Shown one piece after another: positions 35,345-44,869 of a DNA stretch of 64,000 nucleotides. Position numbers and translations under genes: made by a program. The notes under the pieces were generated by a model that did not search any database, was not told where the DNA came from, and saw only the letters and a list, made by a program, of their open reading frames with translations. The stretch comes from Lentimicrobium saccharophilum (GTDB taxonomy: Bacteria > Bacteroidota > Bacteroidia > Bacteroidales > Lentimicrobiaceae), in contig NZ_DF968182.1 in the NCBI RefSeq assembly GCF_001192835.1, positions 2,823,113-2,887,112 on the forward strand. The letters are read 5' to 3'. Within the stretch, counting starts at the first letter, position 1. Every line of letters begins with the position of its first letter.

Positions 35345-35521
35345 GGTTTAAACGTCATTTAAACACCTGACAGGTTGGAAGAAAACCTGTTAGGTGGATT
35401 CTGGTGCCGGTTCGGCACAGTCTGTAACTACCCAGGAATAGCACTTTACCAAAATCAGAACCGGAGCGAAGCGGAATTCACCGAAGGTAAATCCGAAATC
35501 CGAAATCCGAAATCGAAAATC
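35345..35521 (+). repeat. Composite intergenic repeat, copy B
   Basis: In order: GGTTTAAACGTC (35345-35356), the 33-base hairpin (35364-35396), a TCTGTAACTACCCAGGAA segment, CACTTTACCAAAATC, CCGGAGCGAAGCGGA, ACCGAAGGTAAATCC and several CCGAAATC units. The same modules in the same order and orientation form copy C at 37801-38032. A further GTCTGTGACTACGTCGAA lies at about 35535. No gene is present in 35313-35646. Confidence 0.88.
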
Positions 35522-35590
35522 CCCGTTAGGCCTAGTCTGTGACTACGTCGAAGCAGCCTCTTCCAGGTAAAAAAATTTTTTGCCAAAAAC

Positions 35591-35622
35591 TTGACTTTCT
35601 ATGTTATATTTTTCTAACTTTG
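35591..35622 (+). promoter_or_regulatory. Promoter of the membrane protein/XRE pair
   Basis: TTG at 35591-35593 and a perfect -7 box TAACTTTG at 35615-35622 are 21 bases apart, a normal Bacteroidota spacing. The ATG at 35647 gives a leader of about 20 bases. Confidence 0.65.
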
Positions 35623-35629
35623 TGTTAGA
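35613..35629. promoter_or_regulatory. Candidate operator palindrome over the -7 box
   Basis: TCTAAC-TTTGT-GTTAGA is a perfect six-base inverted repeat with a five-base centre, overlapping the -7 box. It could be the binding site of the XRE repressor encoded downstream. This is inference from position and symmetry. Confidence 0.45.
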
Positions 35630-35646
35630 TTTAAATAACACATATC

Positions 35647-36045
35647 ATGAAAAGATCTTACCTTCTGTTCCTGGTTGCCGGTCTGGTAACCGTATCGGTC
35701 GCATACTGGCTCTTCAGCCTTTCGGAACCTATGGGAACAACTGACTCCATTCATTTCTTCGTGATCGGGCTGCTCGTGGTCTTCGCGCTTTTTATCGGGT
35801 TTAAACGTCTTGTCAGCGAAAAGCGGGGTGAACCGACAGAGGATGAACTCAGCAAACAGATCCTCAGGAAAGCTGCTGCATTGTCATATTTTATCTCACT
35901 TTACGTCTGGGTAATCCTTCTTTTTCTGAAGGACAGGCTGACAATGGATACAGAACAGCTGATCGGAACCGGGATACTTGGAATGGGCGTGGTTTTTGCC
36001 TTATCGTGGCTGATTATCAATTTCAGGGGAATCAGGCATGAATAA
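35647..36045 (+). CDS. Four-span membrane protein paired with an XRE regulator
   Basis: This 132-residue protein has four hydrophobic spans: [52 protein letters not shown] and [21 protein letters not shown] charged cytoplasmic loop ([18 protein letters not shown]) separates the second and third. The pattern is like the DUF2178-type small membrane proteins that often accompany a YgzD-like regulator. Its last eight bases overlap the regulator gene, so the two are translationally coupled. The function is not known. Confidence 0.8.
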   Translation: MKRSYLLFLVAGLVTVSVAYWLFSLSEPMGTTDSIHFFVIGLLVVFALFIGFKRLVSEKRGEPTEDELSKQILRKAAALSYFISLYVWVILLFLKDRLTMDTEQLIGTGILGMGVVFALSWLIINFRGIRHE

Positions 36046-36244
36046 CCGTATAAAAGAGCTCAGGGCACGTTTTGACCTGACACAGGATGAATTGGCTAAA
36101 AAAGTGAATGTACGAAGAGAAACCATTGTATTCCTGGAAAAGAACAAATACAACCCGTCACTGAAACTGGCTTATGATATTGCCAGGGTATTTGAAGTTA
36201 CCATTGAGGAGGTATTTCTGTTTAATGAAGACCATTCAGATTAG
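36038..36244 (+). CDS. XRE-family helix-turn-helix regulator (YgzD-like)
   Basis: A 68-residue protein that is essentially one HTH_3 domain: [20 protein letters not shown] is followed by the recognition region [20 protein letters not shown]. Proteins of this size and sequence are DNA-binding regulators that usually control their own operon together with a small membrane protein. Its start lies within the end of the upstream membrane-protein gene. The palindrome at the promoter is a plausible target. Confidence 0.92.
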   Translation: MNNRIKELRARFDLTQDELAKKVNVRRETIVFLEKNKYNPSLKLAYDIARVFEVTIEEVFLFNEDHSD

Positions 36245-36664
36245 CCGCATTAAAAGAAATGTCGTAAAATTTGGTACTGAGAATTTGCCTTTCTGGTTAA
36301 AAATCAGTAACTTTATGTTTTAGTTTCGGTGGAAAACTATTCCCGCTTCCTCCCGTTTTACTTCCATTCATTTCATCCTTTCCACTGAAGCGGTAAAATC
36401 TGTTTCTGGTATTTACAGTGTCTGTCCTGATTCTTAATATGAGACATCCACACTGATTTATTGAATGGTAAAGTATTACTCTTTCCCGTTTTTTGAAAGA
36501 AACCTGTCCGCAAACAACCTGAAAACCGGAAAATGTCTGATATCAGGATCAGTCTCAATTCTGGCATAAGGATATGCTTACCCGCTGATTGCAGAAATTT
36601 TCGTTTCAAACCAACCAGCGGAGGTTTGAAAATAAAGTTTTGTTTCTGATAAGAATACGGCGCC
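36245..36664. other. AT-rich spacer with no recognisable gene
   Basis: No coding, RNA or repeat feature is supported over these 420 bases. A minus-strand frame at 36373-36717 overlaps the next gene's start and looks like a chance reading. Confidence 0.55.
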
Positions 36665-37525
36665 ATGAAAAAGAAAACTTTAACAATGATGACTTTGGCG
36701 ATTGGTTTGAATTGCAATATTTCTGCACAACCCTTCCTTCAACTTCTGCCACGAACCTTCTATGATGAAAAGGTTATCCTTACCGATGAGGATTGGGCAG
36801 GCTTTTACCGGACATCACAATACGATAAAATAGGCCCGAGTCTTATGCTGCTGATTCCCTTGGGAGACAGTATGATCGGGTTTTGCGCCAGTGAGGATTC
36901 CCGATACATAAGATTGCTTGAAGGAAAGAAACAGGCAAACAGCATTTCTTACAAATATTGGCAGATTGACCTTCAGGGTAAAAAAGATCCTGAAGTTGGT
37001 CATGGTATTATGGTAATGAAGGATGATGATGTCCGGAAAGACGTATATTGTAAACACGGTGATGCAAAAGGTCTGAGTGAGCAGAAAGGCTGCTTTTCTG
37101 CAGGTAAAAAACTGCCCATCAGTTTTAGCGACAATTATCATTTCAATATTGATGATTGGCTGAATATTTTCAGGCTGAACGAAAAACCATCTACAGACAA
37201 AAAAAGTAAGAAGGCAGTTTTTGCCAATATGCATTATAACGACAAAGGCATATATGGAGATTACACCTTCGAATACACTTACTCTTACTCGAGTGCAACA
37301 ACATATTCAGGTCTTGGACTATCCCGGATAAAAACCACCAGAGTTACCATACCTAAAAGTATGGTTCAAATAATGGGATTACCCTATGGTGATCATTTTG
37401 GTTACATCCTTATTCATGGTGATGGCTCAGAGATCGGTGCCGGAATTCTATCCTTAAACAGCGATAAACAAACTTTTGAGCAAGAGGAGGTTTGGGGTAA
37501 AATTAAAAAACTCGGAAAAAATTAA
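36665..37525 (+). CDS. Secreted hypothetical protein
   Basis: This 286-residue protein has an N-terminal signal peptide (TLTMMTLAIGLNCNISAQ). The mature part has no cysteine-based, catalytic or sorting-domain motif that I recognise. Notable segments are YTFEYTYSYSSATTYSGLGL and GLPYGDHFGYILIHGDG, both of beta-strand character. Codon use is more AT-rich than in the neighbouring genes (for example icmF), and the gene lies between direct repeat copies B and C, so it may be a recent acquisition. The function is unknown. Confidence 0.65.
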   Translation: MKKKTLTMMTLAIGLNCNISAQPFLQLLPRTFYDEKVILTDEDWAGFYRTSQYDKIGPSLMLLIPLGDSMIGFCASEDSRYIRLLEGKKQANSISYKYWQIDLQGKKDPEVGHGIMVMKDDDVRKDVYCKHGDAKGLSEQKGCFSAGKKLPISFSDNYHFNIDDWLNIFRLNEKPSTDKKSKKAVFANMHYNDKGIYGDYTFEYTYSYSSATTYSGLGLSRIKTTRVTIPKSMVQIMGLPYGDHFGYILIHGDGSEIGAGILSLNSDKQTFEQEEVWGKIKKLGKN

Positions 37526-37624
37526 TTCAGACTCTGATTCAGGATTATCAATGCATTTTTTCATGCGAAAATGCCTGGCATATCTTTTAGTTATAGTTAA
37601 AAGGCTTGTCTTGTTTTGAACTGT

Positions 37625-38032
37625 TCGGTGCAGTCTGTGACTACGTCGAAATAACACTTTACCTAAATCCGAAATCTTCCCGGAATCAGAATCCTTTTTA
37701 AACCTGCAAATCCTGTTAATCCTGTTAATCCTGTCTTTCAGAAAAACAACGACCCGGCTGGCGTGGACGTCCCGTCTTTGTGTGAAGTTTAACTTATCAA
37801 GGTTTAAACGTCTTTATAACACCTAACAGGTTGGAAGAAAACCTGTTAGGTGTATTTTGGTGCCGGTTTGGCGTTGTCTGTAACTACCCAGGAACAGCAC
37901 TTTACCAAAATCCGAACCGGAGCGAAGCGGAGTTCACCGAAGGTAAATCCGAAATCTGAAATCTCTCGTTATCCGGCTATCGCCGTCTCCCGAGACAAGC
38001 GAAATCCGAAATCGAAAATCCAAAATCCGCAA
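37625..38032 (+). repeat. Composite intergenic repeat, copy C
   Basis: From the left: GTCTGTGACTACGTCGAAA (about 37630-37648), an AATCCTGT block (about 37688-37735), TTTAACTTATC, GGTTTAAACGTC (37801-37812), a perfect 13-pair hairpin (37820-37852), TCTGTAACTACCCAGGAA, CCGGAGCGAAGCGGA, ACCGAAGGTAAATCC and CCGAAATC-type units. The last unit runs right into the icmF stop codon. The section from 37801 matches copy B. No gene is present. Confidence 0.88.
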
Positions 38033-41000
38033 TCACATATTCCTCCTGTACTGCCCTCCAACCCTGAACAACTCCTGCGTGATCTGTCCGAGCGAGCAAT
38101 ATTTTGTAGCTTCCATCAGGGCTTCAAACACGTTGCCGTTTTTAGCTGCCGTGTGATGCAGGTACTTCAGGGCCTGTGCCGCTTCAGGCTGCCAGGTCTT
38201 GTGCAGCTGTTTGAGCATCGACACCTGATAATCCTTTTCTTCCGGAGTTGAACGGATTACCTCTGCCGGAATAGTGGTGGGCGAGCCTTCCGACGAAAGA
38301 AAGGTATTCACCCCCATAATCGGCAGCTTGCCGTCGTGCTTCAGTTTCTCGTAATAGAGCGATTCTTCCTGAATGCGGCTGCGCTGGTACATGGTTTCCA
38401 TCGCGCCAAGCACCCCGCCACGTTCCGTAAGCCGGTCGAATTCCATCAGTACCGCTTCCTCCACCAGATCGGTTAACTCCTCGATGATGAAGGAGCCCTG
38501 CAGCGGATTCTGGTTCTTCGCCAGTCCCAGTTCATGATTGATAATCAGCTGAATGGCCATGGCCCTGCGCACCGATTCTTCGGTGGGCGTGGTGATGGCC
38601 TCGTCGTAAGCGTTGGTATGCAGCGAATTACAGTTGTCGTAGATGGCATAAAGGGCCTGAAGCGTGGTCCGGATATCGTTGAAGGCGATCTCCTGCGCGT
38701 GCAGCGAGCGACCCGAAGTCTGAATATGATACTTCAGCATCTGGGAGCGTTCGTTGGCGCCGTATTTCAGCTTCATGGCCTTGGCCCAGATCAGCCGGGC
38801 CACCCTTCCCATCACCGCATATTCGGGATCTATGCCGTTGGAAAAGAAAAACGAGAAGTTAGGTGCAAAGTCATCGATCTTCATCCCGCGCGAAAGGTAA
38901 TACTCCACATAGGTAAACCCGTTAGCCAGGGTAAGCGCCAGCTGGGTTACCGGATTGGCGCCCGCTTCGGCAATATGGTATCCCGAAATTGACACGGAAT
39001 AGAAATTCCTTACGTTATTCCGGATAAAGTAATCCTGCACATCTCCCATCACCTTGAGTGAAAAATCGGTAGAGAAAATACAGGTATTCTGGGCCTGGTC
39101 CTCTTTCAGGATATCGGCCTGCACGGTACCCCTGACTTTTGAGATGGTACCGGTTTTTATTTTCTGGTAAACCTCCGCCGGTAATACCTGATCGCCGGTC
39201 ACCCCCAGCAGCATCAGGCCGAGCCCGTCGTTACCCGCCGGCAACGCTCCCTGATAAACAGGGCGTTCCGTGCCCCTTGCCTTATAAATTGCCGCAATCT
39301 TCTTTTCAACCTCTGCTTCGAGTCCGTGCTGCCTGATATACAACTCGCACTGCTGATCGATGGCCGCATTCATAAAAAATCCCACCAGGGCCGGAGCCGG
39401 TCCGTTGATGGTCATGCTTACCGAAGTGGCGGCATCCAGCAGGTTAAAACCCGAATAGAGCTTTTTGGCGTCGTCGAGACATGCCACCGAAACACCGGCG
39501 TTCCCGATTTTCCCGTAAATATCGGGCCTCACGTCGGGATCGGCACCGTAAAGTGTAACCGAATCGAAAGCCGTGGACAGCCTGCGCGCCGGCATTCCTG
39601 CCGATACGTAATGAAACCGCTTATTGGTGCGCTCCGGTCCGCCTTCACCGGCAAACATGCGGGTAGGATCTTCGTTTTCGCGTTTGAAGGGATAAACCCC
39701 GGAGGCATACGGAAATTCCCCCGGAACATTCTCGCGCAGGTTCCATTTCAGGATATCGCCCCAACTGTGATAGCGCGGCATGGAAATTTTCGGCACCCTG
39801 GTATGCGAAAGAGATTCCGTAAAGGTCTGTACCTTAATTTCTTTCCCCCTCACACTATAGCTGTATTCCGGATCGCTGAACCTCTTTCTCTTCTCTTCCC
39901 ACGATCCGATAACCGCCAGATGGTCTTCACCCAGCGATTTCCGGAGTGCCTCCATCCGCCGAAGGATGGTTTCCGGAACGTCCTGCGATTCCTTTTTCAG
40001 CAGACTACCGGCTTGTTCCAGCGATTGCAGCTCGACAGCTTCTTTTGCCAGCCTTTCCGTAAACGCGTTGTAATTCCTGACGGTATCGCTGATCTCCGAA
40101 AGGTAACGCACCCTGGAAGGCGGAATGATGGCAACAGTGCCCTGTTCCTCTCCGGCACCAATTTCAAACGTTTTAAAATCCTTGCCGGCTTTGGCATTCA
40201 TCAGCGAAATCAGATGATTGAACAGTCTGTTTACGCCCGCATCGTTAAACTGTGAAGCCCGGGTGGCAAATACCGGCAGCGAATCAGGCTCATCGTCCCA
40301 GCGCTTGTGGTTGCGGATGAACTGCTTTTTAACATCCCGCAAGGCATCAGCGGCTCCGCGCTTGTCCGATTTGTTGATGGCGATGACATCGGCAAAATCG
40401 AGCATGTCGATCTTCTCGAGCTGGGAGGCGGCTCCGTATTCCGGCGTCATCACATACAGGGAGAGATCGGCATAATCCACGATCTCTGTATCGCTCTGGC
40501 CGATGCCAGAACTTTCGAGTATCACCAGATCAAAACCTGCGTTCTTTACAATGCAGACGGCATCGCTGATGTATTTCGACAAGGCCAGGTTGGCCTGACG
40601 TGTGGCCATGCTGCGCATGAAAACCTGGGGCGAATTGATCGCATTCATGCGGATGCGGTCGCCCAGCAGCGCTCCTCCGCTCTTGCGACGGGTAGGATCA
40701 ACGGAGAGGATTGCCAGCTTCTTTCCGGGATTGGCCAGCAGAAACCGTCGTACCAGCTCATCCACCAGCGACGATTTCCCGGCGCCGCCCGTACCGGTAA
40801 CGCCAAGCACGGGGCTCGACAGGGTACTGCATGTATTCCGCAGTTCCCGGGTAATCTCTTTTGCCTTGTCGGGATGGTTTTCCGCGGCGCTGATAAGGGA
40901 CGCGATGGCACGCACATTCCCGGAGCGTATAACATCCGCACTGATGCCGTTAAAATTTCCGGCTTCAAAATCAGCCTTACGGAGCAGGTCGTTGATCATC

Positions 41001-41401
41001 CCCTGCAAACCCATTTTGCGACCATCGTCGGGCGAATAGATCCTGGCGATACCGTATTTGTGAAGTTCTTCAGCTTCCTGGGGAAGTATAACACCGCCGC
41101 CACCGCCGAAAATCCGGATGTGACCGCAACCCGCCTCCTGCAGCAAGTCATACATGTATTTGAAATACTCCATATGCCCGCCCTGGTAGGATGTAATGGC
41201 AATGGCCTGCACATCCTCCTGAATGGAACACTGCACCACTTCCTGAACGCTACGGTCGTGGCCCAGGTGGATGACTTCCGCCCCCGACGACTGAAGGATT
41301 CTGCGCATCACGTTGATGGCCGCATCGTGTCCGTCGAACAATGAAGCAGCCGTTACTATCCGGATATGGTTCTTGGGTTTGTACGCTTTGTTTTCCTGCA
41401 T
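38033..41401 (-). CDS. icmF: Fused isobutyryl-CoA mutase with built-in G-protein chaperone
   Basis: This 1,122-residue adenosylcobalamin enzyme interconverts isobutyryl-CoA and n-butyryl-CoA. The N-terminal B12 domain has [10 protein letters not shown] (D23, H25). A MeaB-like GTPase follows, with Walker [10 protein letters not shown] (203-211) and the base-recognition motif INKSDKRG. The mutase TIM-barrel domain fills about 510-1122. Two substrate-pocket residues separate this family from methylmalonyl-CoA mutase: F583 (MFAGEG) stands where methylmalonyl-CoA mutase has tyrosine, and Q771 (AQNT) where it has arginine. Both fit isobutyryl-type substrates. No acyl-CoA dehydrogenase or meaB/mutase pair lies nearby; the gene is monocistronic. 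Confidence 0.93.
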   Translation of the reverse strand: MQENKAYKPKNHIRIVTAASLFDGHDAAINVMRRILQSSGAEVIHLGHDRSVQEVVQCSIQEDVQAIAITSYQGGHMEYFKYMYDLLQEAGCGHIRIFGGGGGVILPQEAEELHKYGIARIYSPDDGRKMGLQGMINDLLRKADFEAGNFNGISADVIRSGNVRAIASLISAAENHPDKAKEITRELRNTCSTLSSPVLGVTGTGGAGKSSLVDELVRRFLLANPGKKLAILSVDPTRRKSGGALLGDRIRMNAINSPQVFMRSMATRQANLALSKYISDAVCIVKNAGFDLVILESSGIGQSDTEIVDYADLSLYVMTPEYGAASQLEKIDMLDFADVIAINKSDKRGAADALRDVKKQFIRNHKRWDDEPDSLPVFATRASQFNDAGVNRLFNHLISLMNAKAGKDFKTFEIGAGEEQGTVAIIPPSRVRYLSEISDTVRNYNAFTERLAKEAVELQSLEQAGSLLKKESQDVPETILRRMEALRKSLGEDHLAVIGSWEEKRKRFSDPEYSYSVRGKEIKVQTFTESLSHTRVPKISMPRYHSWGDILKWNLRENVPGEFPYASGVYPFKRENEDPTRMFAGEGGPERTNKRFHYVSAGMPARRLSTAFDSVTLYGADPDVRPDIYGKIGNAGVSVACLDDAKKLYSGFNLLDAATSVSMTINGPAPALVGFFMNAAIDQQCELYIRQHGLEAEVEKKIAAIYKARGTERPVYQGALPAGNDGLGLMLLGVTGDQVLPAEVYQKIKTGTISKVRGTVQADILKEDQAQNTCIFSTDFSLKVMGDVQDYFIRNNVRNFYSVSISGYHIAEAGANPVTQLALTLANGFTYVEYYLSRGMKIDDFAPNFSFFFSNGIDPEYAVMGRVARLIWAKAMKLKYGANERSQMLKYHIQTSGRSLHAQEIAFNDIRTTLQALYAIYDNCNSLHTNAYDEAITTPTEESVRRAMAIQLIINHELGLAKNQNPLQGSFIIEELTDLVEEAVLMEFDRLTERGGVLGAMETMYQRSRIQEESLYYEKLKHDGKLPIMGVNTFLSSEGSPTTIPAEVIRSTPEEKDYQVSMLKQLHKTWQPEAAQALKYLHHTAAKNGNVFEALMEATKYCSLGQITQELFRVGGQYRRNM

Positions 41402-41669
41402 GGGTAGTTGTTAAGGCAGGGAGTATCACCCCCTGAATAAGAGTATGTTATAAAATTTCTCGCCTGTTGATGACCATAATCCCCGGCTTTCATTCACAAA
41501 AAGCGAAAAACCCGGCATGCCGTGCAGTAACGAAAATGCATGAACGTCTGTATCGCAATCGTTTGCACTAACAATCGGAAAGGCTTTTTGGTTCGAAAAA
41601 AATCAGACACCTTCATGGGCTTTTTCAATCAAATTTTACGATACCTCTGCATTTTTCGTAAAAAACCCT

Positions 41670-41677
41670 TACGTTTG
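41670..41677 (+). promoter_or_regulatory. -7 box of the M14 peptidase gene
   Basis: TACGTTTG is a perfect TAnnTTTG box 35 bases ahead of the ATG at 41713. It argues against the in-frame start at 41677. Confidence 0.5.
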
Positions 41678-41712
41678 TGATAATATTCATAATCAAGCCC
41701 AATTTTACATCC

Positions 41713-44082
41713 ATGAGAAAAACCATTACGCTTTCGGTTATTTTACTGTTAATATGTGCCTTTGGCTTCGCCCAGCAGGAAAAATACCTGCAGGTCAGCA
41801 TTGATGTTAATCCTGACGACATTCCCGCCATTGCCCGCCTGGGCATCGCCATGGATGCCGGTTTTTACAGCAAAAAGAAAAACACCTTCACCACCGCCCT
41901 GACAGAAAGCGAATTCCGCAAAGTTCAGGAGCTGGGCCTTGCCTGTACGGTTGAAATTGATGATCTGGAAACCTTTTACATCAACCGGAATGCAGGAATT
42001 GACCCCCGGGAAGTCAGAAACCAGGCCCTCCGTGCGCCTTCAGATTACCCTGTACCTTTCAATTTTGAGTTGGGAAGCTGCGGCGGATTCAGCACTATGG
42101 ACGAATGCTATGAGCACCTCGATAATATGTTTTATCTTTTCCCGGATCTGATTACGGAAAAGCAAGCTGTTTCAACACTTACAACCATTGAGGGCCGGCC
42201 TGTTTACTACGTTAAAATTTCCGATAATCCCAACGAGGCAGAGAATGAACCTCAGGTACTTTATACCGGAATGCACCATGCCCGCGAACCGATAGGCATG
42301 CAGCACCTGCTGTACTATATGTATTACCTCCTCGAAAATTATGAAACCAACAACGAGGTTAAAACCCTGGTTGACAATACCGAGATGTTTTTCATCCCCA
42401 TTGTAAATCCTGACGGATACCAGCGCAACATCACCACCAATCCGAACGGGGGCGGTATGTGGCGTAAAAACAGAAGAGTGACCGGAGGCGGGTATGTCGG
42501 GGTTGACCTCAACCGCAACTATGGATGGGGCTGGGGATATGATGATGAAGGCTCTTCCCCTTATCCCTCGCAGGAAACCTACCGGGGTTCCGCCCCCTTC
42601 TCTGAGCCGGAAACTCAGATCATCAAAGAGTTCTGCGAATCACATGACTTTAAGATCGCCCTGAATTACCACTCTTACAGCAACCTGCTGCTTTATGCAT
42701 GGGGCTACATCCCTGAATTAACGCCCGATGAAAGCGCATTTGCCGAGTACTCAAGAAGAATGACCGTGGACAACAACTATACTTATGGTCCCGGCAATAC
42801 AACCATCTATCCCTCAAACGGAGGTTCCGATGACTGGATGTACGGCGAACAAACCACAAAAAATAAAATACTCGCCTACACCCCTGAAGTGGGAAGCCAG
42901 GGTGACGGATTCTGGCCGGCAGTGAACCGGATTATTCCCCTCTGCCAGGAAAATATGATACAAAGCCTGCTGGCAGCGAAATTCTCGGGTCCTTACGGCG
43001 AAATTGACGACATCACCCCCATGATCATTGCGGATAAGGTGTCCTGGATCGTTTTCGACGTTAAACGACTCGGGCAAACCAGTGCAGATTACACGGTTTC
43101 CATTGAGCCCCTCGGAGATGAGTTCCTGACTGTCGGTGAACCGGTAACCATCAGCAATCTGGCCGTTCTTCAGTCCAAAACCGATTCCATATCCTTCGAG
43201 CTCAGCGATAAAGTTGTCAATGGCGACACGCTAAGGTATGTGCTTACCCTCGATAATGGTCTTTATATTACCCGCGATACCATTGAAAAATACTACGGCA
43301 TTCCCGTAGTCGTGTTTTACGATGAGTTTCCCGATTTGGATAAATGGAACGGGCAGTGGGGGCTATACAGCAGTTTCCCCTATTCCGCCCCCTATTCAAT
43401 TGCCGATTCTCCTGCGGGATTATATGCTAACAATGCGAATACAACTTTTACAACCGTCAATGATATTGACCTGACCAATGCATCGGTAGCCATCCTTAAC
43501 TTTTATGCACGCTGGAGAATTGAGGCCGGATACGATTATGTTCAGTTGAAAATCTCAACGGATGAAGGAGCCACCTGGGAACCGCTCTCAGGGAAATATA
43601 CCCGCACGGGTTCAAGCTATCAGGCAACCGGACAGCCGGTTTACGACGGCATTCAGAATCCCTGGGTACGCGAAGAAATCAACCTGAGTGAATACGCCGG
43701 TGAATCGGTACGCTTCAGGTTTAACCTGCGCAGTGATGCCAATACCATTGCCGATGGCTTCTTCTTTGACAACTTCGGGATTACCATCATTGATATTACT
43801 ACCAACACAGGACAGATACCGGCCCCGGCCACAAACTGCCTTTCAGGCCCCTGGCCCAATCCTGCAGATGAGGAGGCCACTTTTAAGGTAAATATTCCTG
43901 ACCATTCAGGCAACGCCTCCCTGATTGTAGTGGATGCCCGTGGCAGTATCATCCGGCAACAGGCTTTGGCCGGATCAGATAAGGAGATAAAACTTAATAC
44001 TTCGGGACTTGCTTCCGGTATCTATTTCTGTAAACTGGTTCAGGATAATCAGGTGCTTGGGGTGCAAAAACTGATCAGGTAA
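41713..44082 (+). CDS. M14 zinc carboxypeptidase with T9SS sorting domain
   Basis: About 789 residues. A signal peptide (TLSVILLLICAFGFAQ) precedes a propeptide-like region and an M14 carboxypeptidase domain (about 115-410). Zinc ligands are H189 and E192 in HHAREP and H320 in LNYHSYS; the catalytic glutamate is E392 in YTPEVGSQ. NPDGYQRN and LNRNYGW are the substrate-binding segments. Beta-sandwich regions (LSDKVVNGDTLRYVLTLDN; FEIRWRIEAGYDYVQL-like) lead to a C-terminal type IX sorting domain (WPNPADEEATF, ASGIYFCKLV, KLIR). It should be exported and surface-attached or released, digesting extracellular peptides. Confidence 0.92.
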   Translation: MRKTITLSVILLLICAFGFAQQEKYLQVSIDVNPDDIPAIARLGIAMDAGFYSKKKNTFTTALTESEFRKVQELGLACTVEIDDLETFYINRNAGIDPREVRNQALRAPSDYPVPFNFELGSCGGFSTMDECYEHLDNMFYLFPDLITEKQAVSTLTTIEGRPVYYVKISDNPNEAENEPQVLYTGMHHAREPIGMQHLLYYMYYLLENYETNNEVKTLVDNTEMFFIPIVNPDGYQRNITTNPNGGGMWRKNRRVTGGGYVGVDLNRNYGWGWGYDDEGSSPYPSQETYRGSAPFSEPETQIIKEFCESHDFKIALNYHSYSNLLLYAWGYIPELTPDESAFAEYSRRMTVDNNYTYGPGNTTIYPSNGGSDDWMYGEQTTKNKILAYTPEVGSQGDGFWPAVNRIIPLCQENMIQSLLAAKFSGPYGEIDDITPMIIADKVSWIVFDVKRLGQTSADYTVSIEPLGDEFLTVGEPVTISNLAVLQSKTDSISFELSDKVVNGDTLRYVLTLDNGLYITRDTIEKYYGIPVVVFYDEFPDLDKWNGQWGLYSSFPYSAPYSIADSPAGLYANNANTTFTTVNDIDLTNASVAILNFYARWRIEAGYDYVQLKISTDEGATWEPLSGKYTRTGSSYQATGQPVYDGIQNPWVREEINLSEYAGESVRFRFNLRSDANTIADGFFFDNFGITIIDITTNTGQIPAPATNCLSGPWPNPADEEATFKVNIPDHSGNASLIVVDARGSIIRQQALAGSDKEIKLNTSGLASGIYFCKLVQDNQVLGVQKLIR

Positions 44083-44104
44083 TTCCTTTTTTAAGCTATT
44101 TCAA

Positions 44105-44821
44105 TTACTTAGCCCGGCGAAACCGGGCTTTGTTTGTTTTGTCCATCTTCTCACAGGCATATTGGAAAATCAGCCGTGGCGCGGTGTTTTTCCACTTCAG
44201 CAGGAAGGCTTCCGTTACCCCGGCATTTACTTTCCATGCTTCGCGCAGGAACCAGCCCATGCCCTGATGTACTTCCCGTTCAGGATCAAGCATCAGCGGC
44301 TCAAGAAAAGTGAAAAGTTCCTCATAAGTAACCCCGGTCTTTAATAGTTTTATGAATGTCACCGGCACGCAGCGTCGCTGAAATTTAAAGGGCGATGTAA
44401 CCCATCCCCTGAAATCCTCTTTGCCCATCAAATCCTGCTTCATCAGTTCGGGCAGGAAAAACATCCCCAAGTAATCGGCATGAGCCCAGTTGCGGATACC
44501 GGTTTCAAACAGTTTTTCAATCCGCTTTATATCTGCTTTCTGCAGTTTATCCTTTACCAGGGATAAAAGAATCAGTACAAAGGAAGTTTCTTCGTATTTG
44601 CCGCTTTTCATCAGCAAAGGGGCTGTGTCAAAAACCAGATCAACCGTAAGATTTCCGGCTTTCTTCAGCTCGGCCTTCTTCGCGTCCATCTGCGCCTGGC
44701 TGAGGCCCCACGCATCATACACCCCCTCTTTGAAGTAGCGGGAATATTTTATAACAAGTTCAGGATTTGCATGTTCAATGCAATAACTTTTCAGTTCCTG
44801 GAAAAGGGCTTCTGCTTTCAT
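44105..44821 (-). CDS. AlkD-like DNA alkylation repair protein
   Basis: This 238-residue all-helical protein matches the DNA alkylation repair (AlkD/HEAT-like) family. The recognisable segments are YFKEGVYDAWGLSQAQ, VDLVFDTAPLLMKSGKYEE, WAHADYLGMFFLPELM and EVHQGMGWFLREAW, where W and D residues line the alkylated-base pocket of characterised members. Such enzymes excise N3- and N7-alkylpurines. The C-terminal codons contain a hairpin that also serves as the terminator of the convergent peptidase gene. Confidence 0.87.
   Translation of the reverse strand: MKAEALFQELKSYCIEHANPELVIKYSRYFKEGVYDAWGLSQAQMDAKKAELKKAGNLTVDLVFDTAPLLMKSGKYEETSFVLILLSLVKDKLQKADIKRIEKLFETGIRNWAHADYLGMFFLPELMKQDLMGKEDFRGWVTSPFKFQRRCVPVTFIKLLKTGVTYEELFTFLEPLMLDPEREVHQGMGWFLREAWKVNAGVTEAFLLKWKNTAPRLIFQYACEKMDKTNKARFRRAK
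44111..44136 (+). terminator. Terminator of the M14 peptidase gene, inside the alkD-like 3' end
   Basis: AGCCCGG and CCGGGCT form a perfect seven-pair stem around CGAAA, followed by TTGTTTG. On the other strand these bases encode the last residues (RFRRA) of the AlkD-like protein. Confidence 0.65.
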
Positions 44822-44869
44822 AAAATCAGTTTTGATCAGATAAACCGGACACCTGTTCAGAAATCATTG

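Noticed and set aside
36373-36717. 114-codon minus-strand frame
   Set aside because: It overlaps the start and signal peptide of the secreted hypothetical gene and has no coding character.
40307-41344. Plus-strand frame of 345 codons opposite icmF
   Set aside because: The minus strand encodes the B12 and GTPase domains of the mutase with intact motifs; the plus frame has no recognisable domain.
38033-41401. Methylmalonyl-CoA mutase annotation
   Set aside because: The domain order (B12, GTPase, mutase in one chain) and the F/Q pocket residues fit isobutyryl-CoA mutase better.
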